Assembly: GCA_035697245.1 (NCBI GenBank)
Contig: DASSDH010000044.1
Coordinates: 1 to 38,080, forward strand
DNA: 38,080 nt
Reading direction: 5' to 3'
Source of the DNA: JACVRX01 sp035697245
GTDB lineage: Bacteria > Actinomycetota > Actinomycetes > Jiangellales > Jiangellaceae
In this document: piece after piece, positions 7,520 to 14,679 of the stretch
Position numbering within the stretch: position 1 is the first letter of the stretch
How the letters are laid out: each line of letters starts with the position of its first letter
Notes under the pieces: generated by a model
What the model was told of the DNA's origin: nothing
The model's input: the letters and a program-made list of their open reading frames with translations, nothing else
Database searches by the model: none
Made by a program: the position numbers and the translations under genes

Positions 7520-7982
7520 CGCGGATCAGGTCCATCGGCGACAGTTCGAGGTCGAGTCCGCGTCTCCCGGCGGAGACATAGACGGTGTCGAAACCGGTCG
7601 CACTCAGGTCCACCACGGTAGGCAGCTTGCGGCGTTGGCCAAGAGGACTGATTCCACCGATGACGTAACCCGTCGCCCGCTCCGCAACGGCGGAGGCCGC
7701 CATGCCTGCCCGCTTGCCGCCGCGGGCGGTGGCCAGTGCTTTCAGGTCGAGCGATCCCACGACCGGAACGACGGCGACGACCAGGGTTCCGTCCACGTCG
7801 GCCAGCAAGGTCTTGAAGACCCGCTCGGCCGACACTCCCAAGGCCTGGGCGGCTTCCAGGCCGAACGACATCGCGGCAGGGTCATGCTGGTACAGATGCA
7901 CCCTGAACGCGACCCCGGCGCGGTTCAACGCGGTCGTTGCCGGAGTTGCGGCATTCGTCCGTAGCCCCCTCGACGTGCCCAT
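7479..7982 (-). CDS. ybaK: YbaK/EbsC-family aminoacyl-tRNA deacylase
   Basis: A 167-residue protein of the YbaK/EbsC editing family, which hydrolyses mischarged Cys-tRNA(Pro) or related species in the cytoplasm. The motif RVFKTLLADVDG contains the family lysine (K46 in the Haemophilus protein), and GGKRAGMAA and GYVIGGISPLGQRRKLPTVVD match the conserved core. ATG at 7982 is chosen; a GTG directly before it (7985) is equally possible, and an AGGA purine run lies upstream. The 3' end overlaps the membrane-protein gene on the other strand by 41 bases. The gene diverges from hisD. Confidence 0.93.
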   Translation of the reverse strand: MGTSRGLRTNAATPATTALNRAGVAFRVHLYQHDPAAMSFGLEAAQALGVSAERVFKTLLADVDGTLVVAVVPVVGSLDLKALATARGGKRAGMAASAVAERATGYVIGGISPLGQRRKLPTVVDLSATGFDTVYVSAGRRGLDLELSPMDLIRVTGATTARIGRHG

Positions 7983-7993
7983 CACGCCCTATC

Positions 7994-8046
7994 CTGCCGC
8001 ACCGATGCGTCCGACCGGTCACGGCGGGACGACAATCCCGCGGCAG
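7994..8046. promoter_or_regulatory. Nested inverted repeats between ybaK and hisD
   Basis: CTGCCGC at 7994-8000 is inverted as GCGGCAG at 8040-8046, and GCGGGA at 8024-8029 as TCCCGC at 8036-8041. They lie in the 150-base divergent spacer and could be an operator for either gene. High-GC DNA makes short repeats common, so support is weak. Confidence 0.25.
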
Positions 8047-8123
8047 AACGGTCGCCCGTATCACAGCATGGACCAGATGTCTTGCCATCCGGGCAGCGCA
8101 GCCCGGGTCCGGAAGGCCGCACC

Positions 8124-8138
8124 TAGACTCGACGCGTG
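8124..8138 (+). promoter_or_regulatory. Leaderless promoter of the his operon
   Basis: TAGACT at 8124-8129 is a good TAnnnT -10 box and is followed after exactly six bases by the GTG start of hisD at 8136. Transcription should therefore begin at or next to the first base of the start codon. There is no ribosome site before this GTG. No clear -35 element and no His-codon leader peptide were seen. Confidence 0.6.
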
Positions 8139-9458
8139 ATTCGCCGGATCGACCTGCGTGGGCTAGGCGCCGCGGCCGTCCCGATGGACTACCGAAGCCT
8201 GGTCCCACGGGCAACTGTCGACATCGAGGCCGTTCTGGGCGAGGTCCGGCACATCTGCCTCGACGTGCGCGACCGCGGGCTCGCCTCGCTGCGCGAGCTC
8301 ACCGCCGGCTTCGACGGCGTGGACGTCGCGGACCCGCGGGTGCCTGGCGCCGCGCTGGGCGCCGCGCTGGCTGGCCTCGACCCGCCGGTTCGCACAGCGC
8401 TGGAGGAGTCCATCGGTCGAGCCCGGCTGGTACACGCCGACCAGCGGCGCACAGATGTCACGACCGATGTCGTTGATGGGGGCACCGTCACCGAACGCTG
8501 GGTTCCGGTCCGGCGGGTGGGTCTTTATGTGCCGGGAGGCCTGGCCGTCTATCCCAGCAGTGTCGTCATGAACGTCGTCCCCGCGCAGGTGGCCGGCGTC
8601 GAGAGCGTGGCGGTGGCGAGCCCGCCGCAGCGTGACCACGAGGGCCGCCCGCATCCGGCCATTCTGGCCGTGTGTGCACTGCTCGGCGTTGACGAGGTTT
8701 ACGCCGTAGGCGGCGCCCAGGCAATCGCCATGTTCGCCTATGGAGTCCGCGACGACTCTGGCGCGCTGGCGTGCCCGCGCGCCGACCTGGTGACAGGGCC
8801 AGGCAACGTGTACGTCACCGCGGCCAAACGGTACCTGCGCGGCATCGTCGGAATTGACGCCGAAGCAGGCCCCACCGAGATCGTTGTTCTCGCCGACGAC
8901 AGCGCCGATCCGGTCTATGTCGCGGCCGACCTGCTCAGCCAGGCCGAGCACGACCCGCTCGCCGCGAGCGTCCTGGTGACGGACAGCGAAGAGCTCGCCG
9001 ATGCCGTCGAGGACGAGCTCGAGGCTTTGGTGGCGGCCACCAAGCATGTCGACCGAGTGCGCGCCGCCCTTACCGGCCAGCAGTCCGGCGTTGTGCTCGT
9101 CGACGACGTGGACCAGGGACTTCGCGTCGTGGACGCCTACGCTGCGGAACACCTGGAGATCCAGACCCGGGACGCAGCGACCATCGCGAGGCAGGTGCGC
9201 AATGCCGGCGCGGTCTTCGTCGGGCCGTGGGCACCGGTGAGCCTCGGCGACTATTGCGCCGGCTCGAACCATGTCCTGCCGACCGGAGGGTGCGCCCGGC
9301 ATTCGAGCGGTTTGTCAGTGCAGTCGTTTCTGCGCGGCATCCATGTCGTCGAGTACGACCGGCCGGCTCTGCAGGAAGCGGCGGGTCACATCGAAGCTCT
9401 CGCGGCGGCAGAAGATCTGCCCGCTCATGCCGCGGCGGTCCGCGCCAGGTTCCGGTGA
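8136..9458 (+). CDS. hisD: Histidinol dehydrogenase
   Basis: HisD performs the last two steps of histidine synthesis, the NAD-dependent zinc-assisted oxidation of L-histidinol to histidine. The 440-residue length is standard. Visible signatures are the glycine-rich GLYVPGGLAVYPSSVVMN, the family block GPGNVYVTAAKRYL, IDAEAGPTEIVVLAD, the zinc and substrate region SQAEHDP, and AEHLEI. GDYCAGSNHVLPTGG completes the active site. It is the first gene of the his run, led by a leaderless promoter, and its stop overlaps the hisC start. Confidence 0.98.
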   Translation: MIRRIDLRGLGAAAVPMDYRSLVPRATVDIEAVLGEVRHICLDVRDRGLASLRELTAGFDGVDVADPRVPGAALGAALAGLDPPVRTALEESIGRARLVHADQRRTDVTTDVVDGGTVTERWVPVRRVGLYVPGGLAVYPSSVVMNVVPAQVAGVESVAVASPPQRDHEGRPHPAILAVCALLGVDEVYAVGGAQAIAMFAYGVRDDSGALACPRADLVTGPGNVYVTAAKRYLRGIVGIDAEAGPTEIVVLADDSADPVYVAADLLSQAEHDPLAASVLVTDSEELADAVEDELEALVAATKHVDRVRAALTGQQSGVVLVDDVDQGLRVVDAYAAEHLEIQTRDAATIARQVRNAGAVFVGPWAPVSLGDYCAGSNHVLPTGGCARHSSGLSVQSFLRGIHVVEYDRPALQEAAGHIEALAAAEDLPAHAAAVRARFR

Positions 9459-10528
9459 TGGGAAGTACGCTTCCGCTGCGTGCCGAGTTACGGGGGCTGA
9501 CGCCTTATGGCGCGCCGATGCTGGATGTGCCGGTCCGCCTCAACGTCAACGAGAACCCGTATCCGCCATCGGAAGCTCTCGTCGCATACGCGGCCGAAGC
9601 CGTTGCCGACGCCGTGCGCGGCCTGAACCGATATCCCGACCGGGACGCCCGCGCGCTGCGCTGCGACCTTGCCGCGTACCTGGGCCACGGGCTGGACGAG
9701 TCGCGGGTGTGGGCCGCCAACGGCTCCAACGAGATCATGCTGCAGCTACTGCAGGCCTTCGGCGGTCCGGGCCGGACGGCGTTGTCCTTCGCACCGACGT
9801 ACTCGATGTATCCGGAGTACGCCCGCGCCACCGCGACGACCTGGGTGACGGGCCGGAGGGATGAGGACTTCGGCATCGAGCGGACCCATGCACTCGAGCA
9901 AGTGAACAGGCATCAGCCGAGCGTTGTGTTGCTGGCCTCGCCGAACAACCCCACGGGCACTGCCTTGCCCCTGGACCTGGTGACGGCATTGCACGATTCT
10001 TGTGACGGAATCGTCGTCGTCGACGAGGCGTACGCCGAGTTCCGGCGGACGGGAACACCGAGCTCCCTGACCCTGCTGGCCCATCACCCGCGGCTCGTCG
10101 TCGTCCGCACGATGAGCAAAGCCTTCGCCTTCGCCGGTGCCCGCCTCGGGTACATGGCCGGGGCGCCGGAAATCATCTCGGCGGTCCAGGTGGTTCGGTT
10201 GCCGTACCACCTCTCCGCGGTGACTCAGGCCGTTGCGCGGGTTGCGCTGGCGCACGCGCACGAGCTGCTGGCGAAGGTCGAGGCGATTCGCATCGACCGC
10301 GACGAGATCACTCAGTGGCTGCGTGACCAGGGCCTTGTCGTACCCGATTCCGACGCCAACTTCGTGCTCGTCGGCCGGTTCGCCGACCGGCACGCGGTGT
10401 GGCGGGGGTTGCTCAACCGCGGCGTCCTCGTCCGGGAGACCGGACCCGAGGGCTACTTACGGGTCACAGTCGGGACGCCGGATGAGATGGCCGCGTTTCG
10501 TTCTGCCATCGTGGAGGTAATGGGATGA
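9458..10528 (+). CDS. hisC: Histidinol-phosphate aminotransferase
   Basis: A 356-residue class I/II fold PLP enzyme that converts imidazole acetol phosphate and glutamate to histidinol phosphate. The N-terminal LNVNENPYPPS is a HisC hallmark. The PLP lysine is K221 in RTMSKAFAFAGARLGY, and SPNNPTGT and DEAYAEF form the cofactor pocket. ATG 9458 shares one base with the hisD stop; a GTG directly upstream (9455) is an alternative. It ends in an ATGA overlap with hisB. Glutamate for this step is supplied by GltBD, encoded later in the window. Confidence 0.97.
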   Translation: MGSTLPLRAELRGLTPYGAPMLDVPVRLNVNENPYPPSEALVAYAAEAVADAVRGLNRYPDRDARALRCDLAAYLGHGLDESRVWAANGSNEIMLQLLQAFGGPGRTALSFAPTYSMYPEYARATATTWVTGRRDEDFGIERTHALEQVNRHQPSVVLLASPNNPTGTALPLDLVTALHDSCDGIVVVDEAYAEFRRTGTPSSLTLLAHHPRLVVVRTMSKAFAFAGARLGYMAGAPEIISAVQVVRLPYHLSAVTQAVARVALAHAHELLAKVEAIRIDRDEITQWLRDQGLVVPDSDANFVLVGRFADRHAVWRGLLNRGVLVRETGPEGYLRVTVGTPDEMAAFRSAIVEVMG

Positions 10529-11127
10529 CCGGCCGGACGGCTCGGGTCGAGCGCGCCACCAAAGAGAGCCGAGTCGTCGTCGAGCTCGACCTCGACGGCT
10601 CAGGCGAGAACGACGTCAGCACCGGAGTTCCGTTCTACGACCACATGCTCACGGCGTTCTCGCGGCACTCGCTGATCGACCTCGCGGTGACGGCAGAAGG
10701 TGATCTGGCCGTGGACGCGCACCACACGGTCGAGGACGTGGCCATCGTGCTCGGTCAGGCCCTGCGCGACTCCCTCGGCGACAAGGTGGGCATCCGCCGA
10801 TTCGGCGACGCGCTCGTCCCGCTCGACGAAGCGTTGGTGCAGGTGGCTGTCGACGTGGCCGGCCGGCCGTATTGCGTGCACACCGGTGAGCCGCCGGGCC
10901 AGGAATACGTGCTGATCGGCGGCCACTTCGCGGGCTCTTTGACCCGGCACGCGCTGGAGACCTTGGCGTTTCAGGCGCAGATTGCACTGCATGTGCGCGT
11001 CCTCGCCGGACGGGATCCGCACCACGTCGTCGAAGCACAGTTCAAGGGCCTCGCGCGAGCGCTTCGCGACGCGGTCGCGCTGGACCCGCGGGAGGGCGGC
11101 GTGCCGTCGACGAAAGGCAGCCTGTGA
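10525..11127 (+). CDS. hisB: Imidazoleglycerol-phosphate dehydratase
   Basis: A 200-residue monofunctional HisB, which dehydrates imidazole glycerol phosphate using a di-manganese centre. The two histidine-rich metal motifs DAHHTVED and DPHHVVEA are both intact, as is GVPFYDHML near the N terminus. There is no histidinol-phosphatase domain, as usual in actinobacteria, so that activity must be encoded elsewhere. The start overlaps hisC by four bases (ATGA). Confidence 0.98.
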   Translation: MTGRTARVERATKESRVVVELDLDGSGENDVSTGVPFYDHMLTAFSRHSLIDLAVTAEGDLAVDAHHTVEDVAIVLGQALRDSLGDKVGIRRFGDALVPLDEALVQVAVDVAGRPYCVHTGEPPGQEYVLIGGHFAGSLTRHALETLAFQAQIALHVRVLAGRDPHHVVEAQFKGLARALRDAVALDPREGGVPSTKGSL

Positions 11128-11146
11128 GCCGGGCGGTTATCCGAGC

Positions 11147-11788
11147 ATGACCGGGTCCCGGGTGGTGGTGCTCGATTATGGCTCGGGCAATGTGCGGTCT
11201 GCCGTTCGGGCTTTGGAGCGGGTTGGAGCAAAGGTGACGCTGACGGCCGACCGGGCGGCCGCGGCGGACGCCGACGGTCTCGTGGTTCCCGGCGTCGGCG
11301 CGTTTGCCGCGTGTGCCGCCGGCCTGCGATCGGTGCACGGCGACCAGGTCGTCGACCGGCGGTTGGCCGGCGGGCGGCCGGTCCTGGGCATCTGCGTCGG
11401 CTTGCAGGTGCTGTTCGACCGCGGAATCGAGCATGGAGTGAAAACCGACGGCCTGGGGGAGTGGCCCGGTGTCGTCGAGCGGCTTGTTGCTCGTCCGCTG
11501 CCACACATGGGCTGGAATACCGTCGAGGTCGCGTCCGGGTCGGTCTTGTTCTCCGGCATCGAAGACGCGCGCTTCTACTTCGTCCATTCCTACGGAGTAC
11601 GGCGCTGGCTGATGCCGCCGCCGCAGCGGCTGCATCCGCCGCTGGTCAGTTGGACCGAGCACGACGGCGACCGCTTCATCGCCGCCGTGGAGAACGGCGC
11701 ATTGTCCGCGACCCAATTCCACCCAGAGAAGTCCGGTGACGCGGGCGCGACGCTGCTGGAGACCTGGGTGAAAGGGTTGACGGCATGA
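11147..11788 (+). CDS. hisH: Imidazole glycerol phosphate synthase, glutaminase subunit
   Basis: HisH releases ammonia from glutamine and passes it to HisF. The protein has 213 residues with a complete glutaminase triad: C83 in GICVGLQ, H192 and E194 in TQFHPEKS. The N-terminal LDYGSGNVRSAVRALE and the PHMGWN motif are typical. ATG 11147 is 19 bases after the hisB stop; no better upstream start was seen. It ends in an ATGA overlap with the methyltransferase, and its partner HisF lies three genes downstream. Confidence 0.97.
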   Translation: MTGSRVVVLDYGSGNVRSAVRALERVGAKVTLTADRAAAADADGLVVPGVGAFAACAAGLRSVHGDQVVDRRLAGGRPVLGICVGLQVLFDRGIEHGVKTDGLGEWPGVVERLVARPLPHMGWNTVEVASGSVLFSGIEDARFYFVHSYGVRRWLMPPPQRLHPPLVSWTEHDGDRFIAAVENGALSATQFHPEKSGDAGATLLETWVKGLTA

Positions 11789-12528
11789 CCGAGGGCTGGG
11801 ACACCCGGGAGTATGACCGGGACTTCGCATTCGTCTCTGCCTACGGAGCAGAGCTCTTGGACTGGCTGAATCCACAACCGGGCGAGACCGTCTTGGACCT
11901 CGGTTGCGGTACCGGCGAATTGGCAGCGAAGATCGCGGGCACTGGAGCAACCGTGATCGGCATCGACTCGGACCCGGCGATGATCGAGGCAGCCCGGCAG
12001 CGACTCCCGGGCGCCGACCTTCGGGTCGCCGACGCGCACGACTTCGCCGTCGAGCAGGCGGTCGACGCGGTCTTTTCCAACGCGGCTCTGCATTGGATGC
12101 CCTCGTCGGTCGAGGTGCTGGGCTGCGTCTCCGACGCGCTTCGCGGCGGCGGCCGGTTCATCGCCGAGATGGGCGCCACCGGGAACGTTGCGGCCATCAC
12201 CGGTGCCGTGGATCAGGCCTGTCGCGAGGCGGGCCTGCCCGAGCGCAGCTGGCCGTGGGTGTTCCCCTCGCCGGCGCAGTACGCGGCCATGCTCGAAGAC
12301 GCCGGGTTCGAGATCCGCGAGCTCGACTTCCGCGACCGGCCCACGCGGCTCACCGGGGACGACGGGCTCGTCCGGTGGTTGCAGATGTTCGCCGGCGGTG
12401 TTCTTGCCGACGTGCCGCTCGAGGTGCTCGCGCGGGGGGCCGAGATTGCCCAGCCCCAACTCTGGCGCGACGGTGCGTGGTGGGCGGACTACCGGCGGCT
12501 GCGCTTCCGCGCCGTCAAGGTGTCTTAG
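11785..12528 (+). CDS. Class I SAM-dependent methyltransferase embedded in the his operon
   Basis: A 247-residue Rossmann-fold methyltransferase. Motif I is VLDLGCGTGELAAK (about 36-49), the acidic end of beta-2 is IGIDSDPAMIEAA, and motif IV is VFSNAALHWM, a sequence seen in trans-aconitate methyltransferase-like and related small-molecule enzymes. The C-terminal half (PERSWPWVFPSPAQYAAML, DYRRLRFRAVK) also fits that group. The substrate cannot be read from the sequence. The start overlaps the hisH stop by four bases (ATGA), so translation is coupled to hisH. It has no known step in histidine synthesis. A 200-base gap with a long inverted repeat separates it from hisA. Confidence 0.85.
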   Translation: MTEGWDTREYDRDFAFVSAYGAELLDWLNPQPGETVLDLGCGTGELAAKIAGTGATVIGIDSDPAMIEAARQRLPGADLRVADAHDFAVEQAVDAVFSNAALHWMPSSVEVLGCVSDALRGGGRFIAEMGATGNVAAITGAVDQACREAGLPERSWPWVFPSPAQYAAMLEDAGFEIRELDFRDRPTRLTGDDGLVRWLQMFAGGVLADVPLEVLARGAEIAQPQLWRDGAWWADYRRLRFRAVKVS

Positions 12529-12540
12529 GGCTGCTGTGGT

Positions 12541-12661
12541 GCGTCCAGACAGGTCGGTTCGGTCCGGGAGGCCAGGTGTGCTCTCGGTGCCTCCCTCGCC
12601 CAATCGCTCGTACCCCAGCTTCGGGATTAGCCTCCCGGACCAAACCGCCCTGCCTCGACGC
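12541..12661. repeat. 121-bp imperfect inverted repeat inside the his operon
   Basis: Bases 12541-12572 and 12630-12661 are inverted copies matching at 28 of 32 positions around a 57-base centre; the inner 18 bases match at 17. CTGCTG occurs at 12531-12536, four bases before the left arm, and again at 12662-12667 directly after the right arm, which could be a target duplication. The element fills most of the only sizeable gap between his genes. It could be a small non-autonomous mobile element or a folded RNA controlling hisA and hisF. No open frame of note lies inside. Confidence 0.7.
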
Positions 12662-12729
12662 CTGCTGGTCCCTCAGCGCGTTCTTCTCACGGCGCTCCAA
12701 GCGGTCCGCCGGGTTGGAGTGGTGGGTTC

Positions 12730-13452
12730 GTGACTCGGCTGGTGCTGCTGCCGGCCGTCGACGTGGCCGCGGGCCGCGCGGTGCGGTTGGTGCAGGGCAA
12801 GGCCGGGTCCGAGACAGTCTTCGGCGAACCGCTTGACGCTGCGCTGGCCTGGCAGTCGGCAGGGGCGGAGTGGATCCACTTGGTGGACCTGGATGCCGCT
12901 TTCGGGCGGGGCTCGAACGATGCCTTGATCGCCGAAGTCGTCGGCCGGCTGGACGTAGCCGTAGAGGTCTCGGGCGGCATCCGAGATCACGAGTCACTCG
13001 AGGTTGCCTTTGCTACCGGGTGCGCGCGGGTCAACATCGGCACCGCGGCCCTCGAGAACCCCGACTGGACGGCCGGCGCAATTGCTCGGTACGGCGACAA
13101 GGTGGCCGTCGGCCTGGACGTCCGCGGAACGACGCTGGCCGCGCGCGGGTGGACCCGACAAGGCGGAGACCTGTGGGAGGTCCTGGCTCGGCTGGAGAGA
13201 GACGGTTGCGCTCGGTACGTCGTCACCGACGTCACCAGGGATGGCACGTTGACCGGCCCCAACCTGAAGTTGCTGCGCGCAGTGTGTGAGCGGACCGACC
13301 GCCCGGTCGTCGCCAGCGGTGGTGTTGCCAAGCTCGACGACATCGCGGCGCTCCGCTCACTCGTCCCGGAGGGAGTCGAGGGCGCCATCGTCGGGAAGGC
13401 CCTCTACGCGGGGGCGTTCACGCTGCCGCAAGCCATGGCGTTGGCCGGATGA
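12730..13452 (+). CDS. priA: Phosphoribosyl isomerase (HisA; probably bifunctional PriA)
   Basis: A 240-residue half-barrel repeat protein that isomerises ProFAR to PRFAR in histidine synthesis. In actinobacteria lacking trpF the same enzyme, PriA, also isomerises phosphoribosyl anthranilate for tryptophan. The catalytic aspartates are D11 in LLPAVDVAAG and D171 in TRDGTLTGPN. EVSGGIRD and VASGGVAKLDD bind phosphate. No trpF is present in the trp cluster of this window, which supports the dual role, although a distant trpF cannot be excluded. GTG 12730 follows a weak purine-rich region; the stop overlaps the next gene (ATGA). Confidence 0.93.
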   Translation: MTRLVLLPAVDVAAGRAVRLVQGKAGSETVFGEPLDAALAWQSAGAEWIHLVDLDAAFGRGSNDALIAEVVGRLDVAVEVSGGIRDHESLEVAFATGCARVNIGTAALENPDWTAGAIARYGDKVAVGLDVRGTTLAARGWTRQGGDLWEVLARLERDGCARYVVTDVTRDGTLTGPNLKLLRAVCERTDRPVVASGGVAKLDDIAALRSLVPEGVEGAIVGKALYAGAFTLPQAMALAG

Positions 13453-13841
13453 GCCGCCGCGTTTCCTCGGCGGCGCCGTGGGAGGCCGTGGTCGGTTACA
13501 GCCGAGCGGTCGCCGCTGGCGACCACGTCTGGGTCACGGGGTGCACGTCCATAGAAGGCGGGGAGGTCGTGCACACGGGAGACCCGTACGCCCAGACGGT
13601 GCAGGCGATCCGCAACATCGGCTGGGCGTTGGAGCAGTTCGGCGCGTCGCTCGAGGACGTCGTCCGCACCCGGATGTTCGTCACCGACATCTCGCGGTGG
13701 CAAGAGTACGGGCGCGCACACGGCGAAGCGTTCGGCGAGATCTTGCCTGCGACTTCCATGGTGGAAGTGTCCGCCCTCATCGACCTGCGGATGCTGGTGG
13801 AAGTCGAGGCCGTGGCCTACCGGCCGGGTGTGGGCGGATGA
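13449..13841 (+). CDS. Rid-family (YjgF/YER057c/UK114) protein lacking the RidA arginine
   Basis: A 130-residue single-domain Rid protein. The typical core GDHVWVTG, AIRNIGWALEQFGASLEDVVRTR split by short turns, and MLVEVEAVAY are present. In RidA the motif PARSCVEV carries the arginine (R105 in E. coli) needed for imine hydrolysis; here it reads PATSMVEV with T102 in that place. It therefore probably belongs to a Rid subfamily without that deaminase activity. It is locked between hisA and hisF by ATGA overlaps on both sides, so it is made with the histidine enzymes. The function is unknown; a role with a reactive intermediate of the pathway is only a guess. Confidence 0.88.
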   Translation: MSRRVSSAAPWEAVVGYSRAVAAGDHVWVTGCTSIEGGEVVHTGDPYAQTVQAIRNIGWALEQFGASLEDVVRTRMFVTDISRWQEYGRAHGEAFGEILPATSMVEVSALIDLRMLVEVEAVAYRPGVGG

Positions 13842-14599
13842 GCGTAGCGGTCCGGGTCATTCCCTGCCTGGATGTGGATGCCGGCCGGGTGGTGAAAGGC
13901 GTCCGGTTCACCGACCTGGTCGACGCCGGCGATCCGGTCGAGTTGGCCCGGGCGTATGACGCCGAGGGCGCCGACGAGCTGCTGTTCCTCGACATCACGG
14001 CGTCCAGCGACGATCGCGCCACGACATACAAGATCGTTTCGCGCACCGCCGAGCAAGTGTTCATCCCACTGACCGTCGGCGGTGGCGTGCGATCGGTCGA
14101 AGACGTCGACCGGCTGCTGCGCGCTGGAGCGGACAAGGTCGGAGTGAACACGGCTGCAGTGGGCCGAGCCGAGCTGATCGGTGAAGTCGCCGACCGGTTC
14201 GGCGCCCAGGTGCTCGTGCTGTCGGTCGATGCACGGAGGGGTGGGGACACGCCGTCGGGCTTCGAGGTGACCACCCACGGCGGGCGACGCGGGACCGGGA
14301 TAGACGCCGTCGAGTGGGCGGCGCGGGCGGTTTCGCTCGGGGCCGGTGAGATCTTGCTCAACTCGGTCGACGCCGACGGCACCCGCTCGGGCTTCGACCT
14401 GGCGATGATCGGCGCGGTGGCTGAGGCCGTCACGGTCCCGCTGATCGCGAGCGGCGGCGCCGGCGGCCTCGAGCATTTCGCGCCCGCGATCGATGCCGGT
14501 GCGGACGCGGTGCTCGCTGCCAGCGTCTTCCACTTCGGCGCCTTGCGCATCCGCGACGTCAAGCGTGCGCTCGCCGCCGCCGGCCATCCGGTCCGATGA
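13838..14599 (+). CDS. hisF: Imidazole glycerol phosphate synthase, cyclase subunit
   Basis: A 253-residue (beta-alpha)8 barrel that joins ammonia from HisH to PRFAR, giving imidazole glycerol phosphate and AICAR. The catalytic aspartates are D12 in VIPCLDVDAGRVVKG and D131 in VLSVDARR. The phosphate sites LTVGGGVRS and IASGGAGG are intact. ATG 13838 overlaps the preceding Rid gene (ATGA). It is the last gene of the tightly linked his run; 80 bases follow before the ABC exporter genes. Confidence 0.98.
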   Translation: MSVAVRVIPCLDVDAGRVVKGVRFTDLVDAGDPVELARAYDAEGADELLFLDITASSDDRATTYKIVSRTAEQVFIPLTVGGGVRSVEDVDRLLRAGADKVGVNTAAVGRAELIGEVADRFGAQVLVLSVDARRGGDTPSGFEVTTHGGRRGTGIDAVEWAARAVSLGAGEILLNSVDADGTRSGFDLAMIGAVAEAVTVPLIASGGAGGLEHFAPAIDAGADAVLAASVFHFGALRIRDVKRALAAAGHPVR

Positions 14600-14679
14600 G
14601 CGCGGCTACCGGTAGACGCCCATGAAGGCCGCGACGTCTAGGCCATGGCCGGAGTGAGACGGGCGAGTGGTTCGAGAGA

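Noticed and set aside
7986..8135. A histidine leader-peptide attenuator upstream of hisD
   Set aside because: There is no small frame with a run of His codons, and the -10 box lies six bases from the start codon, leaving no leader.
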